From Rhodobacter sp. (GTDB taxonomy: Bacteria; Pseudomonadota; Alphaproteobacteria; Rhodobacterales; Rhodobacteraceae): a DNA stretch of 8,387 bases. Both the position numbers and the translations under genes were made by a program. The notes beneath the pieces were generated by a model. That model saw only the letters and a list, made by a program, of their open reading frames with translations. It made no database searches and was not told where the DNA came from. Positions 5,200-8,387 of the stretch are shown piece after piece. Location: positions 1 through 8,387 of the forward strand of contig PNNE01000038.1 of NCBI GenBank assembly GCA_013824055.1, given 5' to 3'. The first letter of the stretch is position 1. Each line of letters opens with the position of its first letter.

Positions 5200-6023
5200 A
5201 GCCGGGTATCGGGCAGGCTGATCCGGGCCACCTGCTCGGCTATGGGGTCGACCGACAGCGGATGCAGGTCGGCGGCATGGTCGGATGACGCGCCCATCGG
5301 CACCCATTCGCCGCCCTTGTAGATCTCCAGCGCGGAAAAGCCGGCCTTGTAGCCCATCTTGCGGCTGCCCGGCACCCAGTAGCCAAGGTAGACGTAAGGC
5401 AGGCCTGCCTCGCGCGCGATGGCGATGTGGTCAAGGATGACATAGGTCCCCAGGCTCATGTCCGTCAGGTCCGGGTCGTAGAAGCTGTAGACCATCGAAA
5501 GGCCGTCGTCGAAGACATCCGTCAGGCAGACCGCAGCCAGCAGGCGGCCCCGCTCGCCCTCGGTGGCGGGGCGGGTGTATTCGATGACGCGGCTCTTGAT
5601 CGGGGTCTCTTCGATCATCGCGGCGAATTCGAAGATGTCCATGTCGGCCATGCCGCCATCGGCGTGGCGCTGGTCAAGATAGCGGCGAAAGAGCGTGAAC
5701 TGATCTTCGGTCGCCCAGGGAGAGGTCGCATTGCGGCGCAGGCCCGCGGCCCGTTTCCAGACCTTCTTCTGCGTCCGCGACGGCTGGAAATCCGCCACCC
5801 GGATGCGGGCCGAAAGGCAGGCCGAACATTCCGCGCAAGAGGGCCGGTAGAGCACGTTCTGGCTGCGCCGGAAGCCCTGCTTGGACAGGGTGTCGTTCAG
5901 CTTTTGTGCATGTTCCCCCTGCAAGGCGGTGAACAGCTTCCGCTCCATCCGCCCGGGCAGGTAGGGGCAGGGCTGCGGCGCCGTCACGTAGAACTGGGGC
6001 GTCAGGGGAAGGGAATGGCGCAT
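5196..6023 (-). CDS. bpt: Aspartate/glutamate leucyltransferase (bacterial N-end rule)
   Basis: This cytosolic enzyme transfers leucine from Leu-tRNA to proteins beginning with Asp or Glu, marking them for ClpS/ClpAP degradation in the bacterial N-degron pathway. It has 275 residues, a full family length. Conserved features are FYVTAPQPCPYLPGRMERK (11-29), the cysteine cluster PSCAECSAC (61-69), the segment VYSFYDPDLTDMSLGTYVIL (178-197) with its SLGTY core, and the C-terminal YVYLGYWVPGSRKMGYKAGF (210-229). Cysteines at 19, 63, 66 and 69 could bind a metal or iron-sulfur centre as reported for eukaryotic ATE1; this is inference. The ATG at 6023 matches the usual N-terminus MRHSLPLTPQFYV; no strong Shine-Dalgarno site precedes it. 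Its stop overlaps the GTG of the VOC gene. Confidence 0.95.
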   Translation of the reverse strand: MRHSLPLTPQFYVTAPQPCPYLPGRMERKLFTALQGEHAQKLNDTLSKQGFRRSQNVLYRPSCAECSACLSARIRVADFQPSRTQKKVWKRAAGLRRNATSPWATEDQFTLFRRYLDQRHADGGMADMDIFEFAAMIEETPIKSRVIEYTRPATEGERGRLLAAVCLTDVFDDGLSMVYSFYDPDLTDMSLGTYVILDHIAIAREAGLPYVYLGYWVPGSRKMGYKAGFSALEIYKGGEWVPMGASSDHAADLHPLSVDPIAEQVARISLPDTRL

Positions 6024-6053
6024 CGGGTTCAGGCCAGGACTGGAGTGGGGCAG

Positions 6054-6082
6054 AGCCTAGCAAGCCAAACGCCATCCGCCAA
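6054..6082 (-). promoter_or_regulatory. Possible bpt promoter
   Basis: On the minus strand TTGGCG (6082-6077) is followed after 17 bp by TAGGCT (6059-6054), about 30 nt before the bpt ATG. The match to the housekeeping consensus is moderate to weak. It lies just downstream of the terminator-like hairpin, as a new transcription unit would. Confidence 0.3.
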
Positions 6083-6104
6083 GCGTCCCCGTGCGGCAAA
6101 TCGG

Positions 6105-6133
6105 AAACCCGCCCGTGTGGGGACACGGGCGGG
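6105..6133 (-). terminator. Stem-loop terminator after the DUF2852 gene
   Basis: An 11-bp stem (6108-6118 with 6123-6133) closes a 4-base loop. On the minus strand it is followed by TTT, as expected for an intrinsic terminator of the DUF2852 transcript, upstream of bpt. The upstream arm (minus-strand sense) is part of a tandem array of identical arms, so several alternative pairings are possible. Confidence 0.6.
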
Positions 6134-6178
6134 GACACGGGCGGGGACACGGGCGGGGACACGGGCGGGGCAGGGGTC
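6119..6178. repeat. Four tandem 12-bp repeats plus a partial copy
   Basis: GGGGACACGGGC occurs exactly four times in tandem (6119-6130, 6131-6142, 6143-6154, 6155-6166), followed by a decayed copy GGGGCAGGGGTC (6167-6178). It lies in the 169-bp non-coding gap between the DUF2852 gene and bpt. Each unit holds ACACGGGC, which is complementary to GCCCGTGT at 6111-6118. Perfect identity suggests recent expansion by slippage. Confidence 0.95.
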
Positions 6179-6192
6179 ATGGCGTCAGGCGA

Positions 6193-6681
6193 TCAGTATT
6201 CGCCCGGCCGCGCCCCCGGTTCCGGCTTCACTGCGGCTTCCGCGCTGTCCGCCGCAGCGGTCGCCCGGGCACGTTCGCTCATGAAGCTGTCGAACTCGGA
6301 CTTGTCCTTCGAGGTCCGCAGCCGTTGCAGGAAGGCTTCGAACGCCTCCTGCTCCTCTTCCAGGCGACGCAGCGCCTGGGCCTTGTAGTCGTCGAAGGCG
6401 TGGTTGCCGGTGGGCTGGCCCGCGCGCATCGCGTGGCGACCCCAGGAGTGGTCTTGGCTGTGGTCATTGCTGTGGCGGCGCTGGCCGCAGGACCGTGCGA
6501 ACATCTTTCTTCCCCAGATCATGTAGGCCAGAAGGGCAAGCCCCACGGGCCAGAAGATGATGAAGGCCAGGACCATGGCGACGATCCAGGCCCATTTGCC
6601 GCGCTGGTCAAGCCAGCCCTCGGCGCGACGAAAGGCGTTGCGGATCCCGCCAGGCCGGGCGGTGTCGGAACTCAGGTACAT
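6193..6681 (-). CDS. DUF2852 membrane protein of unknown function
   Basis: A 162-residue protein resembling the alphaproteobacterial DUF2852 family. An N-terminal amphipathic stretch (13-27) leads into WAWIVAMVLAFIIFWPVGLA (30-49) and LLAYMIWG (50-57), one or two membrane segments with the family-typical FWPVGLALL. After KMFARSC comes a His/Ser/Asp/Arg-rich stretch (about 64-94, histidines at 70, 74, 78, 83 and 94). A charged helix (97-128, YKAQALRRLEEEQEAFEAFL) follows that could be a coiled coil, then a polar tail. The ATG at 6681 has GGAG 8 nt upstream. Two copies of a palindrome lie in its upstream region, so it is probably regulated by a dedicated factor. Function is unknown; no enzyme motif is seen. 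Confidence 0.85.
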   Translation of the reverse strand: MYLSSDTARPGGIRNAFRRAEGWLDQRGKWAWIVAMVLAFIIFWPVGLALLAYMIWGRKMFARSCGQRRHSNDHSQDHSWGRHAMRAGQPTGNHAFDDYKAQALRRLEEEQEAFEAFLQRLRTSKDKSEFDSFMSERARATAAADSAEAAVKPEPGARPGEY

Positions 6682-6696
6682 CGGCGGGTCTCCAGT

Positions 6697-6719
6697 TCAT
6701 GTGAATGTCTTTCACATGA
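6697..6719. promoter_or_regulatory. Palindromic operator-like site, copy 1
   Basis: A perfect inverted repeat, TCATGTGAA and TTCACATGA (9-bp arms), flanks the 5-bp spacer TGTCT. It sits 16 bp upstream of the DUF2852 start codon, where a bound protein would block transcription or translation initiation. The core ATGTGAA-N5-TTCACAT is shared with copy 2. Its half-sites TGTGA/TCACA are CRP-like, but they are separated by 7 bases rather than 6. Confidence 0.7.
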
Positions 6720-6757
6720 GGGAAGATGGACCCGGTCGGTCGCCCGCGCAAGTGGTT

Positions 6758-6776
6758 ATGTGAAGAATGTTCACAT
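6758..6776. promoter_or_regulatory. Palindromic operator-like site, copy 2
   Basis: A second inverted repeat, ATGTGAA and TTCACAT (7-bp arms), flanks the 5-bp spacer GAATG. Its centre is 59 bp from that of copy 1. It lies between the ybaK stop (6802) and the DUF2852 start (6681). Between the two copies is a weak promoter candidate on the minus strand (TTGCGC, 17 bp, CATCTT). Confidence 0.7.
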
Positions 6777-6801
6777 GGGGTCGGGATCGGCTTCTTTCCG
6801 C

Positions 6802-7266
6802 CTATCCGGTAAAGTCCGCCACCCGCGCCCCCGTGACCCTGATCAGCGCGTCCGGGGCCACCCGGAACAGGTGGCGCGGGGTCCCCGCAGCCGCCCAGAC
6901 TTCGGCAAAGTCCAGCAGCCGCGGGTCCGCAAAGCAGGGCGAGGGCGTCAGATGCCCAAGCGGCGCCACGCCGCCGATGGCAAAGCCGGTGACGGCGCGG
7001 ACCACCTCGACCTCGGCCCGCGACAGGGGTTCCCCGGCCAGCGCCGCGGCTTTCCCAAGGTCCACCCGGTTTCCACCGGCGGTCAGGAACAGAAACAGCC
7101 CGGTCCTCCCCTGCAAGAGGATCGACTTGACGATCTGGTCGAGTGCCACCCCCGCATCGGCCGCCGCCGCCTCGGCCGTGCGGATCTCGGCCCTGGCTGC
7201 CACGGGCCCGGACTGAAGCCCCGCCGCCTGCAAGGCAGCCGCCACCCGCGCCAGCGATTTCGACAT
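6802..7266 (-). CDS. ybaK: YbaK-type aminoacyl-tRNA deacylase
   Basis: A cytosolic single-domain editing protein of the YbaK/ProX-type family, which hydrolyses mischarged tRNAs such as Cys-tRNA(Pro) or Ala-tRNA(Pro) in trans. It has 154 residues, the usual length. The conserved lysine lies in DQIVKSILLQ (Lys47, matching the essential lysine of H. influenzae YbaK). The other signatures are RVDLGKAAALAG (67-78), VTGFAIGGVAPLGH (92-105) and EVWAAAGTPRHLFRV (122-136). The start ATG at 7266 has GGGAGG 6 nt upstream. It is divergent from glnE across 90 bp. The sequence does not show which mischarged tRNA is the substrate; the family also includes members whose target is unknown. Confidence 0.92.
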   Translation of the reverse strand: MSKSLARVAAALQAAGLQSGPVAARAEIRTAEAAAADAGVALDQIVKSILLQGRTGLFLFLTAGGNRVDLGKAAALAGEPLSRAEVEVVRAVTGFAIGGVAPLGHLTPSPCFADPRLLDFAEVWAAAGTPRHLFRVAPDALIRVTGARVADFTG

Positions 7267-7289
7267 GCGTCGCCTCCCGGTTTTCCGAC

Positions 7290-7318
7290 AGCTAAGCCTT
7301 GCCCTTGCCCCCGGTCAA
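7290..7318 (-). promoter_or_regulatory. Possible ybaK promoter
   Basis: On the minus strand TTGACC (7318-7313) is followed after 17 bp by TTAGCT (7295-7290), giving a leader of roughly 17 nt that still contains the GGGAGG ribosome site. The -35 is good and the -10 poor. The -35 lies inside the palindrome at 7313-7327. Confidence 0.35.
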
Positions 7319-7327
7319 CGGTTGACC
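7313..7327. promoter_or_regulatory. Palindrome GGTCAACGGTTGACC between ybaK and glnE
   Basis: Perfect 7-bp arms (7313-7319 and 7321-7327) flank one central base. Each arm holds TTGAC, so it provides a -35-like element on both strands, or an operator overlapping the ybaK -35. It is 29 bp before the glnE start. Confidence 0.45.
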
Positions 7328-7356
7328 CTTGCGCCCCGCCGCAGCAAGGTCCGCGC

Positions 7357-8387
7357 ATGACCCTTGCCGCCCGCATCACCCGCCTGCCCATCGCCTTCGA
7401 CCCTGCCGCCGCTGCCGACCTGCGCGCCGACCTGCCCGGCTTTGCGCCCCCGGTGATGGAGCTGATGTCGGCCACCGCCGCCTGCAGCCCCTACCTGCGC
7501 GGACTGATGCTGCGCGAGGCGGACTGGCTGCGCGATGCGGTAGAGGCTCCCGAAGCCGCGCTGGACGCCACCCTGTCTGCCGCGGATGCGCTGGCCGCTG
7601 ACGCGCTGCCGCTGGCCTTGCGCGAAGCCAAGCGCCGCGTGGCCCTGCTGGCTGCCCTTTGCGACGTCGGCGGCGTCTGGCCGCTGGAGCAGGTCACGGG
7701 TGCCCTGACCGGACTGGCCGACCGGGCGGTCCACCTCAGCCTCACCACCCTCGTTGCCGAGGAAATCCGCCGCGGACGCCTTCCCGGCGCCACCCCGGAC
7801 GATGCCGCCACCGCAGGCGGAATGGTCGCGCTGGCGATGGGCAAGATGGGGGCGGGCGAGCTGAACTATTCCTCCGACATCGACCTGATCTGCCTGTTCG
7901 ACGAGACCCGCTATCCTGGCGAGGAACAGGACGCGCGTGCCAGCTTCATCAAGGTCACCCGCCGGATGACCGCGATCCTGTCGGACCCCACCGACGGCTA
8001 CGTCTTCCGCAGCGACCTGCGCCTGCGCCCCGATGCCAGCGTGACGCCGGTCTGCCTGTCGATGGCCGCCGCAGAAGCCTATTACGAGGCCGAGGGCCGC
8101 ACCTGGGAACGCGCCGCCTACATCAAGGCGCGGCCCTGCGGCGGCGATCTTGCCGCCGGGGACCGGTTCCTCAAGACCCTCACCCCCTTCGTCTGGCGCA
8201 AGCACCTGGACTTCGTGGCGATCCAGGACGCGCACGACATGCGACTGCGCATCCGCGATCACCGCGGCCTGCACGGGCCGATCACGGTCGAAGGTCACAA
8301 CATGAAGCTCGGGCCGGGCGGCATCCGCGAGATCGAGTTCTTCACCCAGACCCGCCAGCTGATCGCCGGGGGCCGCGACCCCTCGCT
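7357..8387 (+). CDS. glnE: Glutamine synthetase adenylyltransferase/deadenylyltransferase, 5' part
   Basis: GlnE adds AMP to glutamine synthetase, and removes it, to match enzyme activity to nitrogen supply under PII control. The window holds the first 343 codons of a protein that is usually about 930-980 residues, and the frame runs open off the right edge. It covers the N-terminal (deadenylylating) nucleotidyltransferase domain. The motif GKMGAGELNYSSDIDLI (162-178) carries the paired metal-binding aspartates Asp174 and Asp176; the third acidic residue is Asp220 in SDLRLRPDA. Other family blocks are WERAAYIKARP, and GPGGIREIEFFTQ near the end (319-331). The ATG at 7357 has AAGG 8 nt upstream and begins directly after the divergent gap. 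It is not shown as broken; truncation is due only to the window edge. Confidence 0.95.
   Translation, partial: MTLAARITRLPIAFDPAAAADLRADLPGFAPPVMELMSATAACSPYLRGLMLREADWLRDAVEAPEAALDATLSAADALAADALPLALREAKRRVALLAALCDVGGVWPLEQVTGALTGLADRAVHLSLTTLVAEEIRRGRLPGATPDDAATAGGMVALAMGKMGAGELNYSSDIDLICLFDETRYPGEEQDARASFIKVTRRMTAILSDPTDGYVFRSDLRLRPDASVTPVCLSMAAAEAYYEAEGRTWERAAYIKARPCGGDLAAGDRFLKTLTPFVWRKHLDFVAIQDAHDMRLRIRDHRGLHGPITVEGHNMKLGPGGIREIEFFTQTRQLIAGGRDPS

Noticed and set aside
6119..6178. CRISPR array
   Set aside because: The 12-bp units are directly adjacent with no spacers, and no cas gene is present.
5674..6180. Minus-strand frame with PPVSPPVS repeats upstream of bpt
   Set aside because: It reads the same 12-bp array in another frame and then overlaps bpt out of frame; there is no domain similarity.
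5427..6284. Plus-strand open frame of 285 codons opposite bpt, including repeated TRAG units
   Set aside because: The repeated residues come from the 12-bp non-coding array, and the rest is antisense to bpt with no ribosome site or family match.
6698..6776. CRP/FNR binding sites
   Set aside because: The half-sites TGTGA and TCACA look similar, but the spacing is 7 bases, not 6, and the extended ATGTGAA arms are more specific, so a different regulator is more likely.
7315..8298. Minus-strand open frame of 327 codons across glnE
   Set aside because: It is antisense to a clear GlnE N-terminal domain and its low-complexity Gly/Arg/Gln composition has no recognisable domain.

Overview
The window is GC-rich and densely coding, with short intergenic gaps and many overlapping start/stop codons. 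Gene content points to an alphaproteobacterium, most likely Rhodobacterales (Paracoccus or Rhodobacter type). It carries a B-type aspartate/glutamate leucyltransferase, a DUF2852 protein, a GlnE with the MGAGELNYSSDIDL-type motif and a TRAP transporter with a long large permease. The taxonomic call is inference from protein style; no rRNA or tRNA gene is visible.

Layout, left to right. Positions 1-114 hold a strong stem-loop whose right arm and T-tract are tandemly copied. The minus strand then carries a TRAP membrane pair, dctQ followed by dctM (1881-2522 and 115-1884, ATGA overlap). No solute-binding dctP lies next to it in the window. An HxlR-family regulator (2640-2987, minus) follows. 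It is divergent from a tightly packed plus-strand operon of four genes (3109-4769): a beta-class glutathione S-transferase, an NTF2-fold (lumazine-binding-like) protein, a 4-oxalocrotonate tautomerase-family protein and a small YdcZ-type membrane protein. All three junctions inside this operon overlap. The divergent promoter region carries four GTTACC elements. The regulator plus operon looks like an inducible module handling a reactive small molecule, perhaps a quinone, an unsaturated carbonyl or an aromatic breakdown product. This is the best candidate in the window for an undescribed functional system.

Convergent to it, the minus strand carries bpt (leucyltransferase, 5196-6023) and a VOC-superfamily protein (4810-5199) that overlap by GTGA. 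Upstream lies a second stem-loop with tandem copies of one arm (6108-6178), then a DUF2852 membrane protein (6193-6681). That gene is preceded by two copies of a perfect palindrome, ATGTGAA-N5-TTCACAT. The window ends with a YbaK-type aminoacyl-tRNA deacylase (6802-7266, minus) divergent from the 5' part of glnE (7357 to the window edge, plus), with the palindrome GGTCAACGGTTGACC between them.

There is no gene-free stretch over 300 bases; the largest gap (6024-6192) holds the repeat array and a possible bpt promoter. No mobile element, CRISPR array or prophage gene was recognised.
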